From an uncultured Bacillota bacterium (GTDB taxonomy: Bacteria > Bacillota > Clostridia > Oscillospirales > Oscillospiraceae), in the NCBI GenBank assembly GCA_937890735.1, contig CALACZ010000129.1, positions 1 to 30,037 on the forward strand: a DNA stretch of 30,037 nucleotides, given 5' to 3'. Made by a program: the position numbers and the translations under genes. A model generated the notes under the pieces. It saw only the letters and a list, made by a program, of their open reading frames with translations. It was not told the DNA's origin and did no database searches. Shown in pieces: positions 6,155 to 13,067 of the stretch. Each line of letters opens with the position of its first letter. Position 1 is the first letter of the stretch.

Positions 6155-7227
6155 AGCTCTGCGTCTACGCCATCTGCAAAAATGAGCGCAGATTCGCCGC
6201 CCGCTGGATGCGCTCCATGCGGGAGGCGGACGGCGTATTCGTGCTCGACGCCGGCTCGACCGACGGCACGCCGGAGCTTCTGCGCCAACTCGGCGCGCGC
6301 GTCACACAGGAGATCGTAAGCCCCTGGCGCTTCGATACCGCCCGAAACCGCGCGCTCGCGCTCGTGCCGGAGGACGCGGGCCTGTGCGTCTGCACCGATC
6401 TGGATGAAACGTTCCGCCCCGGCTGGCGCGCTGCGATGGAGGCGGCGTTCACGCCCGGCACGCACCAGCTCCGCTACCGCTTCACCGCCAGCTTTCAGCC
6501 GGACGGCGCGGAGGGCTGCGTGTTCTGGATCACCAAAGCGCACGCGCGGCACGGTTTTCGCTGGACGCACCCGGTGCACGAGGCGCTGGAATACACCGGC
6601 AGCGCGCCGCTGTGTATCCGGGACGCGCCCGGCGTGCAGCTCGACCACCACCCCGACGAAGGAAAATCCCGCGCGCAGTATCTGCCGCTGCTGGAGCTCG
6701 CCGTGCGCGAGTCGCCGGACGATCCGCGCGACCTCTACTATCTGGGGCGCGAATATCTCTTCCGCCGCCGCTGGCAGGACGCCGAGCGGATGCTCCTGCG
6801 CCATCTCGCCGCGCCGGGCGCGACGTGGCGCGAGGAGCGCAGCGCCGCCATGCGGGGGCTTGCCCTGGCGGCGCTGGAGCAGGGACGCACCGGCGAGGCA
6901 AAAACCTGGCTGCTGCGCGCGGCGGCGGAAGCGCCGCACCTGCGCGAGGCATGGGTCGAAAGCGCACAGCTCGCCCTCCGGGAGAAGGTGTGGAGCGGCG
7001 CGCTGTATTTCGCCGAGACCGCCCTCGCCATCCGTGAGCGCAGCCGAAGTTATGTAAACACTGCCGACGCCTGGGGCGCACTGCCCCACGACCTGGCGGC
7101 GCTTGCGGCATACTACCTGGGTCTTTACGACCGAGCGCTGGAACACGGGCGCGCCGCGTGCGCGCGCAGCCCGCAGGACACACGTCTGCGCGAAAATCTG
7201 CGCTTTTACGAGGAAAAAGCAAAATAA
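6151..7227 (+). CDS. Family 2 glycosyltransferase with TPR-like C-terminus
   Basis: This 358-residue protein has a GT-A fold N-terminal domain. MKLCVYAICKNE is the typical first strand, VLDAGSTDGT (residues 32-40) the nucleotide-sugar loop and TDLDE (82-86) the DxD-type metal site. FRWTHPVHEAL and LDHHPDEGK complete the acceptor region of the GT2 tetratricopeptide subgroup. From about 190 onward are pairs of amphipathic helices (LYYLGREYLFRRRWQDAERM, ALAALEQGRTGEAKTWLL, YLGLYDRALEHGRAACA), i.e. TPR-like repeats, as in SunS/SgtA-like protein glycosyltransferases. The start is GTG at 6151, which overlaps the stop of the collagen-like gene, so expression is coupled. The likely role is O-glycosylation of the collagen-like threonines; the sugar is unknown. 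Confidence 0.88.
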   Translation: MKLCVYAICKNERRFAARWMRSMREADGVFVLDAGSTDGTPELLRQLGARVTQEIVSPWRFDTARNRALALVPEDAGLCVCTDLDETFRPGWRAAMEAAFTPGTHQLRYRFTASFQPDGAEGCVFWITKAHARHGFRWTHPVHEALEYTGSAPLCIRDAPGVQLDHHPDEGKSRAQYLPLLELAVRESPDDPRDLYYLGREYLFRRRWQDAERMLLRHLAAPGATWREERSAAMRGLALAALEQGRTGEAKTWLLRAAAEAPHLREAWVESAQLALREKVWSGALYFAETALAIRERSRSYVNTADAWGALPHDLAALAAYYLGLYDRALEHGRAACARSPQDTRLRENLRFYEEKAK

Positions 7228-7233
7228 TGTGCG

Positions 7234-7267
7234 TCGGGCGGACGATTTTTCGTCCGCCCGAATTTTT
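7234..7267 (+). terminator. Terminator of collagen-glycosyltransferase operon
   Basis: TCGGGCGGACG (7234-7244) and its complement (7251-7261) form an 11-bp stem around ATTTTT and are followed by ATTTTT. It lies 6 nt after the stop codon. Confidence 0.9.
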
Positions 7268-7269
7268 CC

Positions 7270-7432
7270 GAGGCAACCCCGCGCAATTGCGTCGGCGCGC
7301 TTCGCCGGACCTTTTCCGCCAATGCCGCGCTTTGAAGCACGCGAAATACACAAAGTATTCCTGCGTTTTTCAAATCTTGCCTTGGCGAAAAATTTCTCGG
7401 CGAATCTGCTTGCCGAATCGCGCGGTCTTGCC
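7270..7432. repeat. Intergenic dispersed repeat, long copy
   Basis: The first 60 nt (from GAGGCAA at about 7270) align at roughly 80% identity with 29507-29566, and TGCTTGCCGAATCG (7408-7421) matches the end of that second copy. The long copy additionally holds a palindrome (7331-7374) that the 29507 copy lacks. It starts right after a terminator and stops right before the plsC promoter. Confidence 0.6.
7331..7374. repeat. Palindromic repeat, copy 1
   Basis: Arms TTTGAA and TTCAAA enclose a 26-bp core (7340-7365) that is identical, in reverse orientation, to 10906-10931. The whole unit folds as one hairpin with stem parts CGCG.AAATAC and GTATTCCTGCG. It is a REP/MITE-like element of unknown family. 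Confidence 0.75.
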
Positions 7433-7460
7433 TTGATTTTTCAAAAAAGTGGTCTATAAT
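7433..7460 (+). promoter_or_regulatory. Sigma-A promoter for plsC-like gene
   Basis: TTGATT (7433-7438) and TATAAT (7455-7460) are 16 bp apart. The -10 overlaps the first in-frame ATG of the downstream frame, so that ATG cannot be the translation start of this transcript. Confidence 0.7.
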
Positions 7461-7491
7461 GCTTGTGAATTTTCAAAAAGCTGGTGAGTCT

Positions 7492-8307
7492 GTGATCGTT
7501 CCCGTGTTTTTGACTCTCAGTCCGCTGCTCGCCGCAACGCTTTCGTGGCGCTGCGGGTGGTTTGCGGATCGGGATATTCTCTGGCGGCTGCCGCTGTGCA
7601 CCATCGCGGCGTTTTTCGCGCTGACGCTGGCGTTTTTGCTGGTGCTGTGCCTCAGCGCCGCCTGCGTCAGCCGCCGCGAGCGCACGCGCCCGAGCGCATG
7701 GTGTCACTTCCTGACCGTGCAGTTTGCGCACCTGGCGCTGTTTCTCGGCGGTGTGCGCGTACACATAAGCGGCGCGGAAACGCTGCCGCAGGAAGGGCGC
7801 TTTCTGCTGGTGTCGAACCACCTGTGCGCCATCGACCCGATCATCTTCTACCACGCCCTGCCGCGCGTCCCGCTTTCGTTCCTGTCCAAAAAGGAAAACG
7901 AAGCCATCCCTGTCGTCGCCGGACTCATGCGCGGGATGATGTGCCTGTCCATCGACCGGGAGAATGACCGCGCGTCGCTGCGCGCCATCATTCTGGCTGT
8001 GCAGTACCTGCAACACGGCGTCACAAACATTGCCGCCTTCCCGGAGGGCGCAACGAATAAAACCTCCGACCTTCTTCTCCCATTCCGCAACGGCGTGTTC
8101 AAGATTGCGCAGAAGGCGGACGTGCCCATCGCCGTGTGCACGCTGCGCGGTACGCGCACGGTGCTGCGCCGGATGTTCCGCCGCCGCAGCGACGTGTATC
8201 TGGACGTCCTTGCGCTCCTCCCCGCGCAGGACTGCCGCGAGCAGACCACCGCGCAGATCGGCGCGCACGTGCGGGAGCAAATGACGCAGACGCTTTCCGG
8301 GCGCTGA
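7492..8307 (+). CDS. plsC: 1-acyl-sn-glycerol-3-phosphate acyltransferase
   Basis: This protein of about 271 residues has two or three N-terminal hydrophobic segments, including the region around LLAATLSW and FFALTLAFLLVLCL. An acyltransferase domain follows. The catalytic block VSNHLCAIDPIIF gives the NHxxxxD motif, and AAFPEGATNK is the FPEG phosphate-binding motif. It should acylate lysophosphatidic acid to phosphatidic acid at the membrane. The start is uncertain. The frame is open from ATG 7459, but that codon lies in the promoter's -10. GTG 7492 (behind GGTGAG, spacing short) is my choice, and GTG 7504 is possible. The gene appears monocistronic with no clear terminator after it. The family is confident; substrate preference is inferred. 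Confidence 0.85.
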   Translation: MIVPVFLTLSPLLAATLSWRCGWFADRDILWRLPLCTIAAFFALTLAFLLVLCLSAACVSRRERTRPSAWCHFLTVQFAHLALFLGGVRVHISGAETLPQEGRFLLVSNHLCAIDPIIFYHALPRVPLSFLSKKENEAIPVVAGLMRGMMCLSIDRENDRASLRAIILAVQYLQHGVTNIAAFPEGATNKTSDLLLPFRNGVFKIAQKADVPIAVCTLRGTRTVLRRMFRRRSDVYLDVLALLPAQDCREQTTAQIGAHVREQMTQTLSGR

Positions 8308-8499
8308 CAAAAAATTGCCGGGGCGTTCGTGATTTTCGTATGTTTTCCATAAAGATTCGACAATGCCGAAATCGTAATAGTTTCAAAATCCCGGCGTTTT
8401 CCTTGTGTTCTGCCGCCATTCCGGCATAAATAATTGCCCTTGGTCGTTTTGCACAAAAATTCAGCGCCCTCTTTGCCGCTTTTGCTACCCGCCACGCTC

Positions 8500-8529
8500 T
8501 TGCAGGACAGAATCCGCTTGTGCTATCAT
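8500..8529 (+). promoter_or_regulatory. Sigma-A promoter for purine permease
   Basis: TTGCAG (8500-8505) and TATCAT (8524-8529) are 18 bp apart with an extended -10 TGC. The permease start is 64 nt beyond the -10. I see no purine riboswitch core between them, and nothing else recognisable in 8308-8499. Confidence 0.6.
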
Positions 8530-8593
8530 TCTTTTAGCCGTCCTGACAATTTTTTATGTTGGGGCAAAAACTGAGAAAAAAGGAGAAATCACA

Positions 8594-9997
8594 ATGGAAA
8601 AACGGTTTCACCTGAAGGAGCACGGCACAACGGTCCGCACTGAGATCATGGCCGGTATCACTACCTTCATGGCGATGGCGTACATCCTCATGGTCAACGC
8701 GGGGATGTTCGCTGAGCTCAGCGTCGTCAGCTACGGCGCGGTCTACATCGCAACTGCCATCTCGGCGGTCATCGGCACAGTTCTCATCGGTCTGCTGTCG
8801 AACCTCCCGCTGGCGCAGGCGTCCGGCATGGGTCTGAATGCATTCTTCGTCTACACCGTCTGCTTCGGCTTTGGCATGAGCTACGCCAACGCGCTCGTGC
8901 TCGTTCTGGTCGACGGTCTCGTGTTCGTCCTGCTGACCGTGACCGGTCTGCGCAAGATGATCTTCGACGCCATCCCCAAGGCTGTCAAAACGGCGATCTC
9001 CGCCGGCATCGGTCTGTTCATCGCCTTCATTGGCATGCAGAACGCCGGCATCGTTGAGGCAAATCAGTCCACGCTCGTGAACCTCAGATCCTTTAACGTC
9101 TTTACCGGCGGCATTACCTGGGCGGATATTTTCCCGGTTCTCATCACGCTCATGGCAGTGTTTGTCATCGGTGCTCTTTCCAAGAAGAAGGTCAAGGGCG
9201 CTGTGCTCTGGGGTATGCTCGGCGGCGCGATCCTGTACTACATCGTCGGCTTCATCACCGTCCCCGGCTTCTATGAGACGTCCGTTGCGCCCAACCTGTC
9301 CTCCGACTTCTTCGGTGCGTTCAAGGACTTCGGCTCGATGGCGTTCGGCAAGGTCTTTACCGAAGGCTTTGACTTCTCCGCCTACATCGCCGCCAACGGT
9401 GAGACCAACTTCATCGTGACGTTCCTCACCTCCATGCTGGCATTCTGCATGGTCGATATGTTCGATACGCTGGGCACGCTGTACGGCGCCTGCGCCACCG
9501 GCAGCCTGCTCACCAAGGAAGGCAACGTTCCCAACATGGACAAGGCGATGCTGGCTGACGCCATCGCTACCTGCTGCGGCGCTGTCTGCGGCACGTCCAC
9601 CGTTACCACCTTCGTCGAGTCCTCCTCCGGCGTTGCCGAAGGCGGTCGCACGGGTCTTGCCTCCATGGCGACCGCCGCTCTGTTCTTCATCGCCATGTTC
9701 CTCGCACCTGTTGCGCAGCTCATCCCGACCTACGCCTGCGCCGCGGCTCTGATCTACGTCGGCGTTCTGATGATGGCAAACGTCAAGGACATCGAGTGGA
9801 GCGATCCCGCCACCGCCGTCCCGGCGTTCCTCACCATCGCGTTCATGCCGCTGACCTACAACATCTCCTACGGCATCGCGTTCGGTCTGATCTCCTACAT
9901 CTTCATCAAGATCTTCACCGGCAAGATCAAAGAGATCAATGTGGGCACCTGGATCATCGGCATCCTCTTCACGCTGATGTTCTTCCTGACCCACTAA
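8594..9997 (+). CDS. NCS2 family (AzgA/PbuG-type) purine permease
   Basis: This 467-residue polytopic membrane protein imports guanine and/or hypoxanthine, probably by proton symport. It starts MEKRFHLKEHGTTVRTEIMAG.TTF. The family motifs are MAMAYILMVN, the substrate-site region PLAQASGMGLNAFF, the conserved MLAFCMVDMFDTLGTL and GTSTVTTFVESSSGVAEGGRTGL. About 12-14 membrane segments are present and length is normal for the family. AGGAG lies 8 nt before the ATG at 8594; the frame extends 63 codons upstream but without a ribosome-binding site or similarity. It has its own promoter and a strong terminator, so it is monocistronic. The exact base (adenine, guanine or hypoxanthine) cannot be read off the sequence. 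Confidence 0.93.
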   Translation: MEKRFHLKEHGTTVRTEIMAGITTFMAMAYILMVNAGMFAELSVVSYGAVYIATAISAVIGTVLIGLLSNLPLAQASGMGLNAFFVYTVCFGFGMSYANALVLVLVDGLVFVLLTVTGLRKMIFDAIPKAVKTAISAGIGLFIAFIGMQNAGIVEANQSTLVNLRSFNVFTGGITWADIFPVLITLMAVFVIGALSKKKVKGAVLWGMLGGAILYYIVGFITVPGFYETSVAPNLSSDFFGAFKDFGSMAFGKVFTEGFDFSAYIAANGETNFIVTFLTSMLAFCMVDMFDTLGTLYGACATGSLLTKEGNVPNMDKAMLADAIATCCGAVCGTSTVTTFVESSSGVAEGGRTGLASMATAALFFIAMFLAPVAQLIPTYACAAALIYVGVLMMANVKDIEWSDPATAVPAFLTIAFMPLTYNISYGIAFGLISYIFIKIFTGKIKEINVGTWIIGILFTLMFFLTH

Positions 9998-10019
9998 TTG
10001 CAGAACAAAAGCCTATTTG

Positions 10020-10052
10020 CCGCGCCGTATCTTCGGATACGGCGCGGTTTTT
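10020..10052 (+). terminator. Terminator of purine permease
   Basis: A 12-bp stem CCGCGCCGTATC with a TTCG tetraloop and its complement is followed by TTTTTAT. Confidence 0.93.
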
Positions 10053-10072
10053 ATCGGCGGCAGCCTGCGCGC

Positions 10073-10101
10073 TTGCGCATTCGGCTGCCGTATAGTACAA
10101 T
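10073..10101 (+). promoter_or_regulatory. Sigma-A promoter for phosphopantetheinyl transferase
   Basis: TTGCGC (10073-10078) and TACAAT (10096-10101) are 17 bp apart. The start codon is 24 nt beyond the -10. Confidence 0.55.
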
Positions 10102-10124
10102 ACAGAAAAAGTCAGGAGGTCCGT

Positions 10125-10766
10125 ATGACGCAGCTCTATCTCCTCGCAGCGGCGCAGGCGCGCGCGCTGCCGGCGGCGTTCTGCGAGCGCTGGTTTCCCA
10201 CGCGCGTGCACCGGGCGAAAAAAATGCCGCCGGACGCGGCGGCACTCTGCCTTGCCGCAGGCGCACTGACGGCGGGCGTGCTGCACCTGCATGAGGAGGC
10301 GCTGCACGCCGGACCGTACGGCAAGCCGGAAGCGCCGGGTGTGTTTTTCAGTCTTTCGCACAGCGGCGGCTATGCCCTGCTCGCGGTGTCGGACGGCGAC
10401 GTCGGCGCAGACCTGGAACGGGTGCGCCCCGCGCCGGAGCGCGTCTCCGCGCGTGTGTTCACGCCGGAGGAGCAGCGCTGGCTGGAAGCTGGCTGCGATC
10501 ATGACGCGCGTTTTTTCACGCTCTGGACGCTCAAAGAGGCGCTGCTCAAAGCCTGCGGGCGCGGGCTGACGCTGCCGTTACAGTCCCGGAACGTCCTCCC
10601 CCTTCTGCGCGGGCAGAGCGTTCTGACGCCGGACGGCGCGTTTTTCGGCAGCGCGCAGCACTTCGGCGGCTATCGCCTTGCCGTCTGCACCCGCATGCCC
10701 GATCCTCCCGCCGCCCCGCAAATTCTGACCGCCGCCGACATCCTGCGCGCCGAACAAAACGCTTGA
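10125..10766 (+). CDS. 4'-phosphopantetheinyl transferase, Sfp type
   Basis: This 213-residue enzyme transfers the phosphopantetheine arm of coenzyme A to a serine of an acyl or peptidyl carrier protein. The motifs are FFSLSHSGGYALLAVSD (residues 74-90), the magnesium-binding GADLERV (D96, E98) and FTLWTLKEALLKACG with W134, K137 and E138. The arrangement and length fit the Sfp class rather than AcpS. AGGAGG lies 6 nt before the ATG at 10125. No carrier-protein synthase is nearby, so the target is unknown; it may be the housekeeping enzyme in this genome. Its stop codon overlaps the -35 of the downstream RNA promoter. Confidence 0.9.
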   Translation: MTQLYLLAAAQARALPAAFCERWFPTRVHRAKKMPPDAAALCLAAGALTAGVLHLHEEALHAGPYGKPEAPGVFFSLSHSGGYALLAVSDGDVGADLERVRPAPERVSARVFTPEEQRWLEAGCDHDARFFTLWTLKEALLKACGRGLTLPLQSRNVLPLLRGQSVLTPDGAFFGSAQHFGGYRLAVCTRMPDPPAAPQILTAADILRAEQNA

Positions 10767-10790
10767 CAATTTCGCAAAAGTGACTATTAT
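10763..10790 (+). promoter_or_regulatory. Strong sigma-A promoter for structured RNA
   Basis: TTGACA (10763-10768) is a perfect -35, and TATTAT (10785-10790) is 16 bp downstream. The hexamer overlaps the stop codon of the preceding gene. Transcription should begin near 10797. Confidence 0.8.
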
Positions 10791-10894
10791 ATACCCAACG
10801 CAATAAACGCTTCCCTCGTCACCGGATGAGGGGTCAAAGTAACCGATGATTCAATCGGCAAGAGTTGTCGGCGAGGGATTTTGTCCCAAATGAA

Positions 10895-10942
10895 AGTTTG
10901 AAAAGCGCAGGAATACTTTGTGTATTTCGCGTTTTTCAAACT
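10895..10942. repeat. Palindromic repeat, copy 2, inside the ncRNA
   Basis: AGTTTGAAAA and TTTTTCAAACT enclose the same 26-bp core as 7340-7365, inverted (10906-10931). It sits exactly within the arm closed by the 11-bp helix 10879-10889/10949-10959, so it lengthens one stem of the RNA without breaking the fold. Confidence 0.75.
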
Positions 10943-11010
10943 GCACAGTTGGGGCAAAAGATCCGGCGATAACCGCAGACGATTGATTCAGCGGTTACTC
11001 CAAAGCATTC

Positions 11011-11078
11011 AGGATCAGGGCGCAGGTATTCCGGCTTTTGCCGGATAAGCTCTGACCCTGGGTGCTTTATTCTTTTTC
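11011..11078 (+). terminator. Terminator/attenuator at end of ncRNA
   Basis: AGGATCAGGGC (11011-11021) pairs with GCTCTGACCCT (11049-11059), one mismatch, capped by CCGGC TTTT GCCGG, and a T-rich run (11065-11078) follows. It ends directly before the GGAGG of the aminotransferase gene, so readthrough would be needed to express that gene from the upstream promoter. Confidence 0.7.
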
Positions 11079-11092
11079 TGGAGGTCGATCCC

Positions 11093-12214
11093 ATGTACAT
11101 CAAGCCCTTTGCCGTGGAAGAATGGATGAACGCCTACGAGACCGGCGCGCGCTATAACATCGCCGAAACGTGCTGCGATTCCGTCTCGCTCGATACGCTC
11201 TTCGCCCTGACGGGCGAGGATAAAGCCCGGTTCTTTGCCGAACTCTCCGCCCGCCGCCTGACTTATGGCGACATCGTCGGCAGCGACGCGCTGCGCAGCG
11301 GCATCTGCAAGCTCTACAAAACGCTCCGACCGCACGAGGTCGTGCCCACGCACGGCGCGGCGGGCGCAAATTATCATGTGTTCTGTTCGCTCGTCTCCCC
11401 GCGTGACCGCGTGGTCAGCATCATGCCCACCTACCAGCAGCTCTACTCCATCCCCGAGGCGCTCGGCGCGGATGTCCAGATCCTGCACCTGCGGCAGGAG
11501 AACGACTATCTGCCCGATCTGGACGAGCTGCGCAGGCTCGTTACGCCCGATACAAAGCTCATCTGCATCAATAACCCCAACAATCCCACCGGCGCACTCA
11601 TGAGCGAGGACCTGCTGCTGAAGATCGTGGACATCGCCCGCAGCGCGGACGCCTACATTCTCTGCGACGAGGTCTACCGCCACCTGACGCAGCAGGACGG
11701 CTGGTCCGCTTCCATCGTCGATCTCTACGAAAAGGGCATTTCGGTCAGCAGTATGTCCAAGGTCTTTTCCCTCGCGGGGCTGCGCATGGGCTGGATCGCC
11801 ACGCACGACAAGGCGGCGCTCGCCGCCTTCCTGTCGCACCGCGATTATAACCTCATCAGCTGCGGCGTGCTGGATGATGCCGTCGCGTCGCTGGCGCTTT
11901 CACACGCGGACGCGATGCTCGCCCGCAACCGCGCGCTCGTGCGCGAGAACCTGCAAATTCTGGATGACTGGATCGCCGCGCAGCCGCATTTTTACTACAC
12001 CAAGCCGCAGGCGGGAACAACGGCGCTCGTGTATTACGACTTCCCCATCCCGTCCTACGAGTTCTGCAAGCGCCTGTATGACGAGACCGGCGCGTTCGTC
12101 ACCCCCGGCGACTGCTTCGAGCAGCCGCAGAGTATGCGCATCGGCTACGCCTGCAACAAGCCCTCGCTGCACGACGGTCTCGCCGCTCTCGCCGCATTCG
12201 CAAAATCTCTGTAA
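11093..12214 (+). CDS. PLP-dependent aminotransferase, class I/II fold
   Basis: This 373-residue fold-type I PLP enzyme has the full class I/II signature. These are the N-terminal PFAVEEWM..YE segment, LTYGDIVGSDALR, the cofactor region THGAAGANYHVFCSL, the NNPNNPTG loop, ILCDEVYRHL with the cofactor-contacting Asp and Tyr, and the Schiff-base lysine K223 in SSMSKVFSLAGLRMGW. The R of MRIGYAC would bind the substrate carboxylate. Its N-terminus resembles the capreomycidine-synthase-like/aspartate-aminotransferase-like branch, but the substrate is not known. TGGAGG lies 8 nt before the ATG at 11093. It lies immediately downstream of the structured RNA and its terminator, which suggests control by termination-readthrough. 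No biosynthetic partner is adjacent. Confidence 0.9.
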   Translation: MYIKPFAVEEWMNAYETGARYNIAETCCDSVSLDTLFALTGEDKARFFAELSARRLTYGDIVGSDALRSGICKLYKTLRPHEVVPTHGAAGANYHVFCSLVSPRDRVVSIMPTYQQLYSIPEALGADVQILHLRQENDYLPDLDELRRLVTPDTKLICINNPNNPTGALMSEDLLLKIVDIARSADAYILCDEVYRHLTQQDGWSASIVDLYEKGISVSSMSKVFSLAGLRMGWIATHDKAALAAFLSHRDYNLISCGVLDDAVASLALSHADAMLARNRALVRENLQILDDWIAAQPHFYYTKPQAGTTALVYYDFPIPSYEFCKRLYDETGAFVTPGDCFEQPQSMRIGYACNKPSLHDGLAALAAFAKSL

Positions 12215-12313
12215 ATCCCAAAAAATTCGATTTTCCACTTGAAAATTGCGAAATAATGTGTCAAAATAGAACCTCTGAACGGCTGCTCCGCGCAGCCTTT
12301 CCGCGCCTCGGAA

Positions 12314-12329
12314 GTTAGAGTAAACTAAC
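12314..12329. promoter_or_regulatory. GTTAG-N6-CTAAC operator, site A
   Basis: A perfect palindrome, GTTAG AGTAAA CTAAC, lies 21 nt before the start codon of the first ATC-hydrolase gene and between a hairpin (GGCTGC/GCAGCC, 12281-12297) and the ribosome-binding site. A weak -35/-10 pair (TTGAAA 12239, CAAAAT 12262) stands upstream. The same palindrome recurs at 20115, 20132 and 25347. Confidence 0.65.
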
Positions 12330-12350
12330 CGAAAACGCAGGAGGTATCCC

Positions 12351-13055
12351 ATGAAGGACAGCGAGCTGCAATTTGACCGCACCTGCCATGTGCTCTACTC
12401 CAAGCCATGCAAACAGCAAATTTTGCAGAAGATCGCCCTGCACTATCCCGAAGCCGAGCGGGGCGCCGTCTGGGAGCGCGTGCAGCGGCAGTATGTGACC
12501 TTCCTCTCCGACTGGCGCACCGACCTCGGCGGCAAAAAGAATTTTCACAACGGCGCAGGCGGCACCTATGACTGCATCGCGCTGATGGCGTATTACGTCG
12601 TCTGTAAAGAGGCCACGAGCCTTGCCGAGATCGAGCAGATGGAGGGCGACCTCTTCCTGCCGTCCTTCCGCAAGCTGTCAAAATTCGTGGACTGTAACAA
12701 GCCCATCTTCAAAAAGCTGCTGCACCGCGCGTTTTCGACCGCCAAGCGCAAATGCGACCGCTGGGGCGACTTCCAGATGACCGTCGCGCCGTATGACAAG
12801 GACAAGCCCATCTACTATAAATTTACGACCTGCCCCGTGGCGGAGTTTGCCAAAAAGCACGACCTGCTGGAGGTCATGCCCGCGCTCTGCAACCCCGATT
12901 ATGCGGGCATGGAGCTGATCGGCGCGCGGCTGGTGCGCAAAACGACGTGCTCCAACGGCTGCAAGTGCGACTATACCATCTGCCCCAGCCGCGATCCCTA
13001 CCTGAACGAGCACCCGGAGTACCGGGATGAAGCCGGCTACCGCCGGAACAAATAA
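12351..13055 (+). CDS. ATC hydrolase family protein (L-2-amino-thiazoline-4-carboxylate hydrolase-like)
   Basis: This 234-residue soluble protein matches my memory of the ATC_hydrolase family, named after an enzyme that opens L-2-amino-thiazoline-4-carboxylate in a cysteine pathway; most family members are uncharacterised. Family features are FTTCPVAEFAKKHDLLEVMPALCNPDY (C161, C180), a GMELIGARLVRKTT core and a cysteine cluster C200, C204, C206 and C211. These cysteines may bind metal or form the active site. AGGAGG precedes the ATG at 12351 by 7 nt. A second family member follows after 12 nt, and the GTTAG palindrome stands just upstream, so the pair is probably a regulated operon. A true thiazoline substrate is doubtful; a metal- or thiol-linked role is inference. 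Confidence 0.78.
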   Translation: MKDSELQFDRTCHVLYSKPCKQQILQKIALHYPEAERGAVWERVQRQYVTFLSDWRTDLGGKKNFHNGAGGTYDCIALMAYYVVCKEATSLAEIEQMEGDLFLPSFRKLSKFVDCNKPIFKKLLHRAFSTAKRKCDRWGDFQMTVAPYDKDKPIYYKFTTCPVAEFAKKHDLLEVMPALCNPDYAGMELIGARLVRKTTCSNGCKCDYTICPSRDPYLNEHPEYRDEAGYRRNK

Positions 13056-13067
13056 GGAGGCTTTTTT

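Larger units (their letters stand above)
10797..11078 (+). ncRNA. Structured non-coding RNA / long leader (possibly raiA class)
   Basis: No protein frame fits this 280-nt stretch, yet it has a strong promoter, many helices and a terminator. Visible helices are: CCCTCGTC (10813-10820) with GGCGAGGG (10870-10877), enclosing CCGAT/ATCGG (10843-10858); TTTTGTCCCAA (10879-10889) with TTGGGGCAAAA (10949-10959); TAACCGC with GCGGTTA (about 10970-10997); and the 3' hairpin 11011-11059. Phrases such as GGCAAGAGTTGTCGG, GGGTCAAAGTAACCG and CAAAAGATCCGGCGATAACC look like conserved single-stranded motifs. From memory the layout recalls raiA RNAs of Firmicutes, but I cannot verify this. It may be an independent RNA or a leader of the aminotransferase, whose ribosome-binding site lies 2 nt past the terminator's T run. 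Confidence 0.7.

Noticed and set aside
5872..7353. 493-codon frame antisense to the collagen-like and glycosyltransferase genes
   Set aside because: The VGPVGPVAPVAP segment is just the reverse reading of the collagen repeat; the sense frames have proper starts and coupling.
8308..8593. Purine riboswitch before the purine permease
   Set aside because: The conserved purine-riboswitch core and its kissing loops are not found; only an extended -10 promoter and a short leader are visible.
8534..9994. Long open frame antisense to the purine permease
   Set aside because: Its product is a run of polar residues (many H, D, E, G) with no hydrophobic core or motif, and it mirrors a clear permease. 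GC-rich codons keep the opposite strand open.
10797..11078. T-box, tmRNA, RNase P RNA or common riboswitch
   Set aside because: The T-box GGTGG element, tmRNA ends, RNase P core sequences, and the SAM, TPP, FMN, cobalamin, glycine and c-di-GMP cores were looked for and not seen.
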